Assembly (NCBI RefSeq): GCF_050632745.1
Contig: NZ_JBODSD010000005.1
Span: forward strand, 372,001 to 436,000
Length of the DNA stretch: 64,000 bases
Origin: Mumia sp050632745
GTDB taxonomy: Bacteria; Actinomycetota; Actinomycetes; Propionibacteriales; Nocardioidaceae
Direction: 5' to 3'
This document shows positions 1-8,622 of this stretch, piece after piece. The notes under the pieces were generated by a model that saw only the letters and a program-made list of their open reading frames with translations, was not told the origin of the DNA and did not search any database. Made by a program: the position numbers and the translations under genes. Position 1 is the first letter of the stretch, and each line of letters opens with the position of its first letter.

Positions 1-1
1 C

Positions 2-475
2 GGCATCGGGGTGCCGGGCGAGGTCCTCGTCCGCGGCCCCAACGTCAGTCCCGGCTACTGGGGCCGCCCGGACGCCACCGCGGCAGCGTTCACCGAGGAC
101 GGCTGGCTGCGGACCGGGGACGTCGCGACCGTCGACGCCGACGGCTACCTCACGATCGTCGACCGGGTGAAGGACATGTACATCTCGGGCGGGGAGAACG
201 TGTACCCCGCGGAGGTGGAGGCCGCGATGTTCGAGCACCCAGGAGTCGCGGAGGCAGCGGTGATCGGCGTCCCGGACGAACGCTGGGGTGAGGTCGGCGC
301 AGCGTACGTCGTCGCCCGCCCCGGCGCGTCGCTCGATCCTGACGACCTGCGCGCGTTCCTCCGGACGCGGCTCGCGTCGTACAAGGTCCCGGTCCATGTC
401 CACGAGGTCGAGGACCTCCCCCGCACGGGCTCCGGCAAGGTGCGCAAGCACGCTCTCCGTGACCTGGACGCCTAG
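2..475 (+). CDS. Acyl-CoA synthetase (AMP-binding), C-terminal part; truncated by window edge
   Basis: C-terminal 157 residues of an adenylate-forming acyl-CoA ligase, which activates a carboxylic acid with ATP and transfers it to CoA in the cytoplasm. The end of the large domain (GYWGRPDATAAAF, DGWLRTGDVATVDADGY) is followed by the hinge DRVKDMY, the core ISGGENVYPAEVE and the C-terminal GSGKVRKHALRD, whose first lysine is the usual adenylation lysine. The reading frame is open from base 2; the N-terminus and ATP loop lie outside the window. The substrate (fatty, aromatic or other acid) cannot be told from this part. The gene ends with TAG at 473-475. Confidence 0.9.
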   Translation, partial: GIGVPGEVLVRGPNVSPGYWGRPDATAAAFTEDGWLRTGDVATVDADGYLTIVDRVKDMYISGGENVYPAEVEAAMFEHPGVAEAAVIGVPDERWGEVGAAYVVARPGASLDPDDLRAFLRTRLASYKVPVHVHEVEDLPRTGSGKVRKHALRDLDA

Positions 476-554
476 GCCGGCCGCGGAGGGCGCTCTGGAG
501 CTGCGGCGCAGCCGACGGTTTGCGCCAGGGCCTGTTTGGGTATCGCATGGCGAT

Positions 555-1544
555 ATGACGGAAATCTCCCGGTTCTCCCTCGTCCTGACCGCCGCGGCGA
601 CCGTGGTCGCGGGGCTCGTCGCGCCGGGCCTCACGCCGACGGCACCGGCCACGGCCGAGGCCGCCACCAGCTCCGCCCTGGCCACCGCCCCCGCAGCGGC
701 CGCCCGCGTCACCGGCCGGACGACGGTCCGCGTGGGGTCGTACAACGTCCACCGGGACGGTCACCCGCTGCCCTGGACGGCGAAGCGCCGCGACCGGGTG
801 GCGTCGCAGATCCTGCGCAGCGGCTTCGACGTGGTCGGGCTGCAGGAGTCCAACGGCAACACCAACTTCCCGTCGCTCTACCGGAAGGTGAAGCACCGGT
901 TCCGGTCGAACGCGCAGTGCGCCAAGATCAAGGGCACCCTCGTCCGCGACGCGCGGGCACGCATCCTCTACGACCCCACCCGCTTCTCGGGGTCGCACGC
1001 GGTCTCGGGCCGCATCCGGCTCGACCGCTCGTACTCGGCCGACGCCGACTACGCCTGCTACCAGCTCCTCACCGAGAAGGCGACGGGCGCGCAGTTCCTC
1101 GTGGTCTCGGCCCACCTCATCAACGGTCCGGGCCGCGCGAAGGACCTCAAGCGCTACCGCCAGACCCGCAACCTCATCAACGACACCCTCGCCGTGCGGC
1201 GTGCCCACGGCGCGACCTGGCCGATCGTCTGGGCCGGCGACTACAACTCCTCGGGCGCGCACAAGTACACCTTCGACGCGCCGCGCCGGGCGATGCGCCG
1301 GCTCGCCGGGGCCCGCGACGCGTTCGCCGTGGCCCGGGTCCGCAGGTACGGCAGCTACAACAGCGCCAACCAGCTCCGTCGCCGTCCGTGGCGCACCCAC
1401 CACCACGTCGACCACGTCTACGTCTCGCCCGGCATCGGCGTCTCGGCGTTCAAGGTGGTCGTCCGTCTGAAGGGCAAGCTCTACCGCGTCCCGTTCGCCT
1501 CCGACCACAACCCGGTCCGGGCGACGCTGCGCATCCCGTACTGA
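555..1544 (+). CDS. Secreted endonuclease/exonuclease/phosphatase (EEP) family protein
   Basis: 329 residues. An N-terminal hydrophobic segment (SLVLTAAATVVAGLVAPG) followed by an Ala/Thr-rich stretch looks like a Sec signal peptide, so the enzyme is probably exported. The EEP fold follows from about residue 55: VGSYNVHRDG, GLQESN with the metal-binding Glu, GDYNSSG with the catalytic Asp/Asn, and the terminal SDHNPVRA with the Asp-His pair. The family cleaves phosphodiesters (nucleic acids, sphingomyelin, inositol phosphates); the substrate is unknown here. Start ATG 555 is chosen because it opens directly into the signal peptide. There is no clear ribosome site, and TATCGC lies 8 bases before the start, so the message may be leaderless. 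Confidence 0.82.
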   Translation: MTEISRFSLVLTAAATVVAGLVAPGLTPTAPATAEAATSSALATAPAAAARVTGRTTVRVGSYNVHRDGHPLPWTAKRRDRVASQILRSGFDVVGLQESNGNTNFPSLYRKVKHRFRSNAQCAKIKGTLVRDARARILYDPTRFSGSHAVSGRIRLDRSYSADADYACYQLLTEKATGAQFLVVSAHLINGPGRAKDLKRYRQTRNLINDTLAVRRAHGATWPIVWAGDYNSSGAHKYTFDAPRRAMRRLAGARDAFAVARVRRYGSYNSANQLRRRPWRTHHHVDHVYVSPGIGVSAFKVVVRLKGKLYRVPFASDHNPVRATLRIPY

Positions 1545-1612
1545 GCCGGTGAGAAGCGCGTCAAATCGCCCGGTTAACCTCCTTTGGGGCAAACCAACAG
1601 GAGGTGTACGAC

Positions 1613-2962
1613 GTGGCGAGCGTCGACGAGAAGCTGCAGGGCGTCTACGACGAGGTCCTTCGACGCAACCCGGGTGAGGCGGAGTTCCACCAGGCGGTGC
1701 GCGAGGTCCTCGTGAGTCTCGGGCCGGTCGTGTCCAAGCGACCCGAGTACGTGGATGCCGCCGTCATCCGCCGCATCTGCGAACCGGAGCGCCAGATCAT
1801 CTTCCGCGTGCCGTGGGTCGACGACTCAGGCCGGGTCCAGATCAACCGCGGCTTCCGCGTCGAGTTCAACTCCGCGCTCGGCCCGTTCAAGGGCGGCCTG
1901 CGCTTCCACCCCAGCGTCTACCTGGGCATCGTGAAGTTCCTCGGCTTCGAGCAGGTCTTCAAGAACGCCCTCACCGGTATGCCGATCGGCGGCGGCAAGG
2001 GCGGGTCGGACTTCGACCCGAAGGGCCGCAGCGACGCGGAGGTGATGCGCTTCTGCCAGTCCTTCATGACCGAGCTCTACCGCCACATCGGGGAGTACCG
2101 CGACGTCCCCGCCGGCGACATCGGCGTCGGCGGCCGCGAGATCGGCTACCTCTTCGGCCAGTACAAGCGGATCACGAACCAGTACGAGTCCGGCGTCCTC
2201 ACCGGCAAGGGCCTCACCTGGGGCGGCTCGCAGGTCCGCAAGGAGGCGACCGGCTACGGCACCGTCTTCTTCGTCTCCGAGATGCTGAAGGCCGCGGGCG
2301 ACTCCTTCGACGGCAAGCGCGTCGTCGTCTCCGGCTCCGGCAACGTCGCGACGTACGCGATCGAGAAGGTCCACGAGCTCGGCGGCACCGTCGTCGCGTG
2401 CTCCGACTCCAGCGGCTACGTCGTCGACGAGGACGGCATCGACCTCGCCCTGCTGAAGGAGGTCAAGGAGGTCCGCCGCGGCCGGATCGCCGAGTACGCG
2501 GAGCTGCGCGGCAACGGCGTCCGGGCCACCGACTCGGGCTCGATCTGGGACGTGGCGTGCGACATCGCGCTGCCGTCGGCGACGCAGAACGAGCTCAACG
2601 GCGCAGACGCGGTCTCGCTGGCGAAGAACGGCTGCACGATCGTCGCCGAGGGCGCCAACATGCCGTCGACGCCCGAGGCGATCGAGGTCTTCGAGGAGGC
2701 CGGGGTCCGCTTCGCCCCCGGCAAGGCCGCCAACGCCGGCGGCGTCGCGACGAGCGCGCTCGAGATGCAGCAGAACGCGTCCCGCGACTCGTGGACGTTC
2801 GAGCACACCGAGGAGCGGCTCGCCGAGATCATGCGCGGCATCCACGACCGCTGCGCCGAGACCGCCGACGAGTTCGGCACACCCGGCAACTACGTCGCCG
2901 GAGCCAACATCGCGGGGTTCGTCCGCGTGGCCGACGCGATGCTCGCGCTCGGCGTCGTCTGA
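1613..2962 (+). CDS. gdhA: NADP-specific glutamate dehydrogenase
   Basis: 449 residues, the normal size of the hexameric NADP-type enzyme, which aminates 2-oxoglutarate with ammonia and NADPH to give glutamate. Visible are the substrate loop PFKGGLRFHPSV, the catalytic-lysine motif PIGGGKGGSDFDP (Lys about residue 129), PAGDIGVGGREIGY, the dinucleotide motif VVSGSGNVA near residue 244 and the C-terminal EGANMPSTPEA. The start is GTG 1613, because a perfect AGGAGG (1599-1604) lies 8 bases upstream; the in-frame GTG at 1604 overlaps that site. It stands alone and is followed by a strong hairpin terminator. Confidence 0.96.
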   Translation: MASVDEKLQGVYDEVLRRNPGEAEFHQAVREVLVSLGPVVSKRPEYVDAAVIRRICEPERQIIFRVPWVDDSGRVQINRGFRVEFNSALGPFKGGLRFHPSVYLGIVKFLGFEQVFKNALTGMPIGGGKGGSDFDPKGRSDAEVMRFCQSFMTELYRHIGEYRDVPAGDIGVGGREIGYLFGQYKRITNQYESGVLTGKGLTWGGSQVRKEATGYGTVFFVSEMLKAAGDSFDGKRVVVSGSGNVATYAIEKVHELGGTVVACSDSSGYVVDEDGIDLALLKEVKEVRRGRIAEYAELRGNGVRATDSGSIWDVACDIALPSATQNELNGADAVSLAKNGCTIVAEGANMPSTPEAIEVFEEAGVRFAPGKAANAGGVATSALEMQQNASRDSWTFEHTEERLAEIMRGIHDRCAETADEFGTPGNYVAGANIAGFVRVADAMLALGVV

Positions 2963-2986
2963 CGCAGCACCGCCCGACGACCGCGT

Positions 2987-3018
2987 GGCGCGGGCTGCCC
3001 GACGGGGCAGCCCGCGCC
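2987..3018. terminator. Bidirectional terminator hairpin between convergent genes
   Basis: Perfect 14-bp inverted repeat GGCGCGGGCTGCCC with a 4-base loop GACG. It lies 24 bases after the gdhA stop and 20 bases after the stop of the convergent NmrA-type gene, so it can end both transcripts. Confidence 0.85.
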
Positions 3019-3038
3019 GTACGTCCGGAACGCTCCGC

Positions 3039-3911
3039 TCAGACCGACGCGCGCTCGCGCACCGCCGCACGTACGGCCTCGCGCAGCGTCGTCGTCGGGC
3101 GTCCGATCAGCCGGGTGAGGTCGCCGGTCGTGACGAGCAGGTCTCCGGCCGCGAGCCCGCGGTCGGAGTCGGCGAGGACCGCGGCGTACCCCTCCGGCAG
3201 TCCGGCCGCCACCAGCGCCGCGGTGTAGTCCGCGACGGGAAGGTCCTGGTACGCGACCTCGCGCCCGGCTGCCTCGCCGACCACGGCCGCGAGCTCGGCC
3301 AGCGTGAACGCCTCGTCGCCACCGAGCTCGTACACGGCTCCTGCCTGGTCGTCACGCAGCAGCACCTCCGCCGCAGCGTCGGCGAGGTCGGCGCGGGTGG
3401 CGGCACTCACGCGTCCCTCCCCCGCGCTGCCGAGGACGGCGCCGTGCTCGAGGTAGGAGGCGAGCTGGCCGGTGTAGTTCTCGAGGTACCAGCCGTTGCG
3501 CAGCAGCGCGTAGGGCAGGCCCGACGCGGCGAGCAGGGCCTCGGTCTCCTGGTGGTCCGCCGCCAGGAGCATCGACGTGCCGTCGGCGTTCGGGATGCTC
3601 GTGTAGGTGAGCAGCGCGACACCGGCCTCCTCCGCGGCCGCGATCACGTTGCGGTGCTGGGGGATGCGTCGACCCGGCTCGCTCGCGGAGACGAAGAGGA
3701 CGCGGTCGGCGCCGGCGAACGCCGCGCGCAGCGACTCCGGGTCCTCGTAGTCGGCGTGCCGGACCTGGACGCCGCGGTCGGCCAGGTCGGCGAGCGTGTC
3801 GACCGCACGGCCGGTGGCGACGACGTCTCCTGCGGGGACTCCGCGGGCTAGGAGGGACTCGACGACGAGCCTTCCGAGGTGGCCGGTGGCACCGGTGATG
3901 ACGTAGGTCAT
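3039..3911 (-). CDS. NmrA-like NAD(P)H-binding oxidoreductase (atypical SDR)
   Basis: 290 residues. It begins with the nucleotide-binding loop MTYVITGATGHLGRLVVESL (GATGHLG), typical of the NmrA/TMR atypical short-chain dehydrogenases related to NAD(P)H:quinone oxidoreductase 2 (QorB), and continues with ADYEDPESLRAAFAGADRVLFVSASEP. The family lacks the classical Tyr-x3-Lys catalytic pair and often acts as a quinone reductase or redox sensor. It is divergent from the HxlR regulator at 4027, with the AGTAC/GTACT operator between them. HxlR regulators commonly control a neighbouring reductase under electrophile or quinone stress, so regulation by that protein is likely but inferred. Confidence 0.85.
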   Translation of the reverse strand: MTYVITGATGHLGRLVVESLLARGVPAGDVVATGRAVDTLADLADRGVQVRHADYEDPESLRAAFAGADRVLFVSASEPGRRIPQHRNVIAAAEEAGVALLTYTSIPNADGTSMLLAADHQETEALLAASGLPYALLRNGWYLENYTGQLASYLEHGAVLGSAGEGRVSAATRADLADAAAEVLLRDDQAGAVYELGGDEAFTLAELAAVVGEAAGREVAYQDLPVADYTAALVAAGLPEGYAAVLADSDRGLAAGDLLVTTGDLTRLIGRPTTTLREAVRAAVRERASV

Positions 3912-3998
3912 GGATCAGGCCTTCTTCTCTGGGGGACGCTCACGGAGGAGCTTGTGTCCGTGTCAACGAGCGGCCGTCCCGCGCACTTCCCAGAAGAG

Positions 3999-4041
3999 AG
4001 TACGCACTTTTAAGTAAGGTACTGATATGGAGGTAAGTACC
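3999..4041. promoter_or_regulatory. Putative HxlR operator: three AGTAC/GTACT half-sites
   Basis: AGTAC (3999-4003) and GGTACT (4018-4023) form a 25-bp imperfect palindrome. A third arm AGTACC (4036-4041) makes a second inverted pair with GGTACT across the start codon. The array overlaps the leaderless -10 hexamer and ATG of the HxlR gene, as expected for an autorepressor that also controls the divergent reductase. The match to HxlR is inferred from position and from the similar site at 14646. Confidence 0.55.
4015..4020 (+). promoter_or_regulatory. -10 hexamer TAAGGT of HxlR gene
   Basis: TAAGGT lies 6 bases before ATG 4027, as expected for a leaderless transcript. It falls inside the AGTAC/GTACT operator. 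Confidence 0.5.
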
Positions 4042-4404
4042 CCGAACCCGACGCTGCGAGCGCAGTTCCCCGACGGCGTCTTCCCGGCGAACTGCCCGAG
4101 CCGCGTGCTCCTCGACCACGTCACCAGCAAGTGGGGCGTCCTCGTCCTGGTCGCGCTGTCGGAGGGTCCGCAGCGCTGGAGCGAGCTGCGCCGCCGCGCC
4201 CAGGGCATCAGCGAGAAGATGCTCGCGCAGACGCTGAAGACCCTGGAGCGCGACGGGCTGGTCCACCGCGACGCCCACCCGGTGATCCCGCCGCGCGTCG
4301 ACTACAGCCTGACCCCGCGCGGGACCGAGCTCACCGCGCTCATGGTGCCGCTGATGACGTGGGTCGCCGAGCACGCTGAGAGGGGGCTCAGCGCACCGGC
4401 CTGA
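4027..4404 (+). CDS. HxlR-family transcriptional regulator
   Basis: 125 residues, single winged-helix domain. Seen are NCPSRVLLDHVTSKWGVLVLVALSEGPQRWSELRRRAQGISEKMLAQTLKTLERDGLVHRD (shown here in two family blocks: the N-terminal Cys-Pro entry and the SEKMLAQTLKTLERDGLV recognition helix) and VDYSLTPRGTEL. The single N-terminal cysteine (residue 22) is at the position used for thiol-based sensing in some HxlR proteins such as YodB. It is divergent from the NmrA-type reductase with 115 bases between starts. The -10-like TAAGGT ends 6 bases before the ATG, suggesting a leaderless message. Confidence 0.88.
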   Translation: MEVSTPNPTLRAQFPDGVFPANCPSRVLLDHVTSKWGVLVLVALSEGPQRWSELRRRAQGISEKMLAQTLKTLERDGLVHRDAHPVIPPRVDYSLTPRGTELTALMVPLMTWVAEHAERGLSAPA

Positions 4405-4428
4405 GCCGCGCCGGCCTGAGCCGCGACC

Positions 4429-5619
4429 TCAGAGCAGGCCGCGGGACGCCAGGCTGCGGAACAGGTCGGCGGTCCCGTAGGTCCACGGCTCGCAGCGGTC
4501 GCTCGTCCGTACCCGGTTCACGAGCGCCCCGAGCCGCGGGGCGCTGATCCGTACGACGTCGCCGTCGTGGTGGGTGAACCCGTCGCCGGGGGTGTCGCGG
4601 TCCTCGACCGGCGCGAACATCGTGCCGAGGAAGAGCACCGCACCGTCCGGGTACTGGTGGTGGGCTCCCATCAGCTGGCCGACGAGGTCCTCCGGGTCCC
4701 GGCTGATCAGCGTCATCGACGACGACCCCGCGAGCACGAACGCGTCCTCGCCGGTGACGTCCAGCGCCACCTCGGCCGAGCGGACGTCGTCCATGCCGAA
4801 CCCGTCGTCGAAGAGCCGGACGAACGGACCGATCGCGGTCGAGGCGTTGTTGTCCTTCGCCTTGGTGAGCAGCAGCGCCGAGCGTCCCTCGAAGTCGCGG
4901 AGGTTGACGTCGTTCCCGAGCGTCGCCCCGACGACGCGAGCCCGCGACGACACGAGCAGGACCACCTCGGGCTCGGGGTTGTTCCAGCTCGACCGCGGGT
5001 GGACGCCGATCTCGACCCCGGTACCGACCGAGGCCATGGGCGAGGTCTTGGTGAAGATCTCGGCGTCCGGTCCCAGCCCGACCTCGAGGTACTGGCTCCA
5101 CATCCCCTCGGCGACGAGCACCTCCTTGACCTTCTCGGCCTCCGGCGACCCGGGCCGTGCACTCATGACGTCGGTGCCGAGCAGCTCCACGACCTGCTGG
5201 CGCACCCGCTCCGCTTCGGACGCGTTGCCGCGGGCACGCTCCTCGATGACCCGTTCCAGCATGGACACCGCGAACGTCACCCCTGCCGCCTTGACGGCCT
5301 GGAGGTCGATCGGGCTGAGCAGGCGCGCGCCGCCCTCCGTGCGCGCCTCGGGCGGCGTGCCCCCGAGGACGTCGGCGACCGAGCCGACCACCGGGCCGTC
5401 CACCGCACGGACCGCCGCGGCAGGGTCGTCGTGCTCCGCCAGGTCGCGCACGGTCGGGAAGGCAGCCGTCACGTCGACGAGGGCACCGTCGCGGACGGTG
5501 ACGACCGACGGACCGACGCCGGGCACGAGCACGCGCCCGACGAGCGTCGCGTCGGCGGCGTCGGCAGGGAGGGCGTCGTCGGGGTCGGGTGGCCAGACGG
5601 CCACGGCAGCGGTGGTCAC
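4429..5619 (-). CDS. XylX-type 2-keto-3-deoxypentonate dehydratase (fumarylacetoacetate hydrolase superfamily)
   Basis: 396 residues, last gene of the LacI-linked operon. The two-part FAH fold has a small N-terminal domain (1-105) and a catalytic domain with VTFAVSMLERVIEERARG, the metal ligands in NNPEPEV (Glu216, Glu218) and GNDVNLRDFEGR (Asp237), then AKDNNAS and FLGTMFAP. From memory this pattern and the length fit Caulobacter XylX, which dehydrates 2-keto-3-deoxy-D-xylonate to 2-oxoglutarate semialdehyde, better than true fumarylacetoacetase. The aldehyde dehydrogenase two genes upstream would then give 2-oxoglutarate. Start GTG 5619 has AAGGAG 7 bases upstream and overlaps the preceding stop (GTGA). 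Another FAH-family reaction remains possible. Confidence 0.8.
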   Translation of the reverse strand: MTTAAVAVWPPDPDDALPADAADATLVGRVLVPGVGPSVVTVRDGALVDVTAAFPTVRDLAEHDDPAAAVRAVDGPVVGSVADVLGGTPPEARTEGGARLLSPIDLQAVKAAGVTFAVSMLERVIEERARGNASEAERVRQQVVELLGTDVMSARPGSPEAEKVKEVLVAEGMWSQYLEVGLGPDAEIFTKTSPMASVGTGVEIGVHPRSSWNNPEPEVVLLVSSRARVVGATLGNDVNLRDFEGRSALLLTKAKDNNASTAIGPFVRLFDDGFGMDDVRSAEVALDVTGEDAFVLAGSSSMTLISRDPEDLVGQLMGAHHQYPDGAVLFLGTMFAPVEDRDTPGDGFTHHDGDVVRISAPRLGALVNRVRTSDRCEPWTYGTADLFRSLASRGLL

Positions 5620-6767
5620 GAGGATGCTCCTTCGAGGTCGTACGTCCTCCCCGGCGCGGCGTGGTCGCCGGCGAGGGAGGCGTGGTGCAGGTCGGTGAGC
5701 CGGCGCGCGAGCGCGGACGCTTCCCGCCCGCCCCACAGCGCGGCGCGGACGGCGTCGGCCGCAGCGCTCTGGAACGCGATCGCGCCCGCGTGCCGCGGTC
5801 GGACCCACGCGTCGTCGAGCGTGCGACGGGTACGCCGGTAGAACCCTCCGAACGCCGCGTCGAGCACGTCGTCCTCCCACGCCTCCGTCCGGGCCGGCTG
5901 GCCGGCATGCGCGGGGACGAACGCGGTCTGCGTCCGGGCGTCCATCAGCCACGCGAGGTGGTCGCGCAGCGCACCGTCCGGCACGCAGCGGGCACTGACC
6001 GCGATCCCGGTGCCGCCGAGCACCGACCCCCGGCCCGCGGTCCCGGACGGGGCGTCCCCGAAGCGGAGCGGGCGCGGACGGTCGGCAGCGGCATAGTTGA
6101 CGTAGCCGTACACGTGCGGGCAGTAGCGCGGGCCGCGACCCGAGGCCATCGCCTCCAGGACGGCGATCGGGTTGCCGCTGTCCTCCCAGGGCGTGGACGG
6201 GGCGAAGGCACGCAGCAGGTCGAGCGCGTACGCGACCGCGTCGTCGGGCAGAAAGTCCTCTCCCTCTCCCGGACGCTCGCCCTCGGCGACCGCGATGGAG
6301 CACAGGGTCAGGAACAGGTGAGGTCCACCGGAGGGAAGGACGGTCTCGACCTCGCGGGCCAGCGCGCGGGCCTCCTCCCACGTCGCCGGCAGGGGGATCC
6401 CCGGGTCGGCGGTCACCGACACCTGGGCCGCCGCGTCGAGGGGGACGGCCCAGGAACGACCGTCGCGCTCGTACGAGGCGAACGACGCACCGACCGTGCT
6501 CTCGCGCCACCGCGCGAGCGTCGGGGCGTCGACGAGGTCGTCCAGGGGCCGGAGCGCGCCGGCCTCGACCGCCTCCCCGAGGTGGGGATGGTCCAGGACC
6601 ACGAGGTCGTACGCCGCAGCGGTCGCGGCGATCGGCGCCGACTCGAAGCCCTCGAGCGGCTGGACGTCCCACGCGATCGGGCACGACGGCGCCTGCGCGG
6701 ACCGCTGGGCGGCGACGAGCGCGTCGCGTCCGCGCGGATGGTCCCAGGTCAGGCCCCGGTAGCTCAT
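5616..6767 (-). CDS. Solute-binding-protein-like protein without signal peptide
   Basis: 383 residues resembling carbohydrate ABC solute-binding proteins (SBP family 1): AYDLVVLDHPHLGEAVEAGA, GALRPLDDLVD, RSWAVPLDAAAQVSV, LPATWEEARALAREV and YVNYAAADRPRPLRFGD. Unlike those lipoproteins or secreted proteins it starts at MSYRGLTWDHPRG with no hydrophobic segment, lipobox or twin arginine. The start overlaps the stop of the aldehyde dehydrogenase gene (ATGA), so an N-terminal extension is not available. No ABC permease or ATPase is encoded nearby. It is therefore probably cytoplasmic and may bind, sense or chaperone the pathway substrate, or have become an enzyme. The function is unknown. Confidence 0.72.
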   Translation of the reverse strand: MSYRGLTWDHPRGRDALVAAQRSAQAPSCPIAWDVQPLEGFESAPIAATAAAYDLVVLDHPHLGEAVEAGALRPLDDLVDAPTLARWRESTVGASFASYERDGRSWAVPLDAAAQVSVTADPGIPLPATWEEARALAREVETVLPSGGPHLFLTLCSIAVAEGERPGEGEDFLPDDAVAYALDLLRAFAPSTPWEDSGNPIAVLEAMASGRGPRYCPHVYGYVNYAAADRPRPLRFGDAPSGTAGRGSVLGGTGIAVSARCVPDGALRDHLAWLMDARTQTAFVPAHAGQPARTEAWEDDVLDAAFGGFYRRTRRTLDDAWVRPRHAGAIAFQSAAADAVRAALWGGREASALARRLTDLHHASLAGDHAAPGRTYDLEGASS

Positions 6768-8182
6768 CGCCTACCGCCGTCGCGCACGGCTTCGGGAAGG
6801 CCGGCCGGCGGGACGTTCTGGAACGCCACCGGGCGGGCGAACCGTGCGGCGGCCGCCGTGCCGACCGAGGTCGTGGTCGGCGCCGTGGTGGCGGGCCAGG
6901 GGCCGCCGTGCTGCTGCGCGTCGGAGACGACGACACCGGTCGGCCACTGGTTCCAGATCACCCGGCCGGCGTGCTCGGACAGCTGGTCCAGCACCTCGAG
7001 CGCGTCCGCGTCCGGGGTCTCACCGCCCTGCACGGTCGCGGTGAGCACTCCCCCGAAGAGCCCGAGGACGTCCCGGACGTCGTCGAGGCTCGCATACTCG
7101 ACGAGCACCGACGCCGGGCCGAACACCTCGGTCGTGACGATCGTCGGGTCGGCGAGCACGCGCTCGGCCGTGGTCCGCAGGACGGTCGCGGCGGGCACCC
7201 CGGCGCCGTCCGTGCCGCGAGCGGCGACCTCGACGCCGTCGCGACCGGCCACGGCGTCCAGCGACGCCGCGAAACCGTCGGCGATGCGGGTGGTGAGCAT
7301 CGGTCCGACCGCAGGGATCTCGAGGCGCGCCGCGAACCCCACGGCGTCGGGCACCAGGACGACGCCAGGCTGCGTGCAGAACTGGCCGGACCCCAGAGTG
7401 AAGGACGCGGTGAAGCCCTCGACGACGTCGTCGGCCCGGGTCTCCCACCCGTCGCGCGTCACGACGACCGGGTTGGTGCTGCCCAGCTCGCCGTAGAACG
7501 GGATCGGGTCCGGGCGCCGGCTCGCGAGGTCGTACAGGGCGCGCCCGCCCTCGAGGGAACCGGTGAAGCCGACCGCCTTCACTCGCGGGTCCTGGACGGC
7601 GAGCACGCCCGCCTCGGTGCCCTCGATGGTCCCGAAGAGACCGTCGGGGGCACCGGCCGCGGCGAGGGCCTCGACCACGACCGTGGCGGTCGCGCGCGAC
7701 AGCCGCGGATGTCCCGGATGGGCCTTGACGACGACCGGGCACCCGACGGCGAGCGCGCTGGCGGTGTCGCCGCCCGCGACCGAGAACGCGAACGGGAAGT
7801 TGCTCGCCGCGAAGACCAGGACGGGGCCGATCGGCACGTGCGCCCGGCGCAGGTCCGGCCGTGGCCCCATCCCCCACTCGGGGTCGGCGACGTCGACCCG
7901 GTCGTCGAGCAGCGTGCCGTCGTCCAGGCGCTCGGCGAAGAGCCGCAGCTGGAAGGTCGTGCGCGCCAGCTCGCCGCGCAGCCGCGCCTCGGGGAGGTGG
8001 GACTCCTCCTGCGCGAGGGCCACGAGCGGGTCGGACGACGCGTCGAGCCGGTCGGCGACGGCCCGCAGCCAGTGCGCACGCTCTCCCGCGGACGCGCGTC
8101 GCGCTGGCCGTCGGGCGGACTCGGCGGCCGCGAGGGCGCGGTCGACGGCGGGGTCGGGGTTGCCCACAGGTGCTCCTGTCAT
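6764..8182 (-). CDS. NADP-dependent aldehyde dehydrogenase, 2-oxoglutarate semialdehyde type
   Basis: 472 residues. The sequence has VLVFAASNFPFAFSVAGGDT, VVVKAHPGHP, FTGSLEGGRAL, the catalytic Glu in YGELGSTNP (Glu232) and the catalytic Cys in GSGQFCTQPG (Cys269). The ELGSTNP and GQFCTQPG versions are those of 2,5-dioxovalerate (2-oxoglutarate semialdehyde) dehydrogenases, which finish oxidative sugar-acid routes by making 2-oxoglutarate. This fits the XylX-type dehydratase in the same operon. The start overlaps the MaoC stop and the stop overlaps the next start (both ATGA), so translation is coupled. Exact substrate is inferred. Confidence 0.87.
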   Translation of the reverse strand: MTGAPVGNPDPAVDRALAAAESARRPARRASAGERAHWLRAVADRLDASSDPLVALAQEESHLPEARLRGELARTTFQLRLFAERLDDGTLLDDRVDVADPEWGMGPRPDLRRAHVPIGPVLVFAASNFPFAFSVAGGDTASALAVGCPVVVKAHPGHPRLSRATATVVVEALAAAGAPDGLFGTIEGTEAGVLAVQDPRVKAVGFTGSLEGGRALYDLASRRPDPIPFYGELGSTNPVVVTRDGWETRADDVVEGFTASFTLGSGQFCTQPGVVLVPDAVGFAARLEIPAVGPMLTTRIADGFAASLDAVAGRDGVEVAARGTDGAGVPAATVLRTTAERVLADPTIVTTEVFGPASVLVEYASLDDVRDVLGLFGGVLTATVQGGETPDADALEVLDQLSEHAGRVIWNQWPTGVVVSDAQQHGGPWPATTAPTTTSVGTAAAARFARPVAFQNVPPAGLPEAVRDGGRR

Positions 8183-8622
8183 CGTTCGTCGTCGGGACGA
8201 CGGTCGACGGCGAGCACGTGCTCGCAGACGACCACGGTCGCCCCGTCCTGGTTGACGCCGGTGTAGCGCTTGGTCACCAGCCCGATCCCGGGCCGCTTGT
8301 GCTCGCGCAGGTCCACCACCTCCGAGGTGGCTGTGATGCTGTCGCCGGCGTGCACGATCGAGGGGAAGCGCACGCGGTCGTACCCGTACGCGACCGCACG
8401 ACGGTTCTCCTCCACCGTGAGCCCGACGACGACGCCGAAGGTCAGCACGCCGTGGGCGATCACGCCGCCGAACCGGGGCCCGGCGAACTCCGGGTCGGTG
8501 TGGGCCGGGTGGTGGTCGTGCGTCAGGTCGGCGAACTGCGCGATGTCGGCGGCGGTGATGACCGCCGACCCTCCCGGCTCGACCTGCCCGACCTCGTACT
8601 CCTCGAACCAGCGGTCGCTCAT
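8179..8622 (-). CDS. MaoC-family (R)-hydratase/dehydratase
   Basis: 147 residues, single hot-dog domain. The hydratase-2 signature appears as DLTHDHHPAHTDPEFA with the expected Asp36 and His41, followed by GGVIAHGVLTFG. Members hydrate or dehydrate CoA thioesters such as enoyl-CoA. With the CaiB-type CoA-transferase of the same operon this implies a CoA-thioester intermediate, which is odd beside sugar-acid enzymes. It overlaps both neighbours by ATGA. Substrate unknown. Confidence 0.85.
   Translation of the reverse strand: MSDRWFEEYEVGQVEPGGSAVITAADIAQFADLTHDHHPAHTDPEFAGPRFGGVIAHGVLTFGVVVGLTVEENRRAVAYGYDRVRFPSIVHAGDSITATSEVVDLREHKRPGIGLVTKRYTGVNQDGATVVVCEHVLAVDRRPDDER

Noticed and set aside
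150..1592. Long minus-strand open frame opposite the EEP gene
   Set aside because: Arg/Val/Gly-rich translation without domains; it is the antisense of two well-supported plus-strand genes, as expected at very high GC.
4429..6936. Apparent 835-residue fusion ending in the XylX-type sequence
   Set aside because: Only the last 396 residues have family motifs; AAGGAG before GTG 5619 and the overlap with the upstream gene show the real start. The rest is a shadow of the SBP-like gene.
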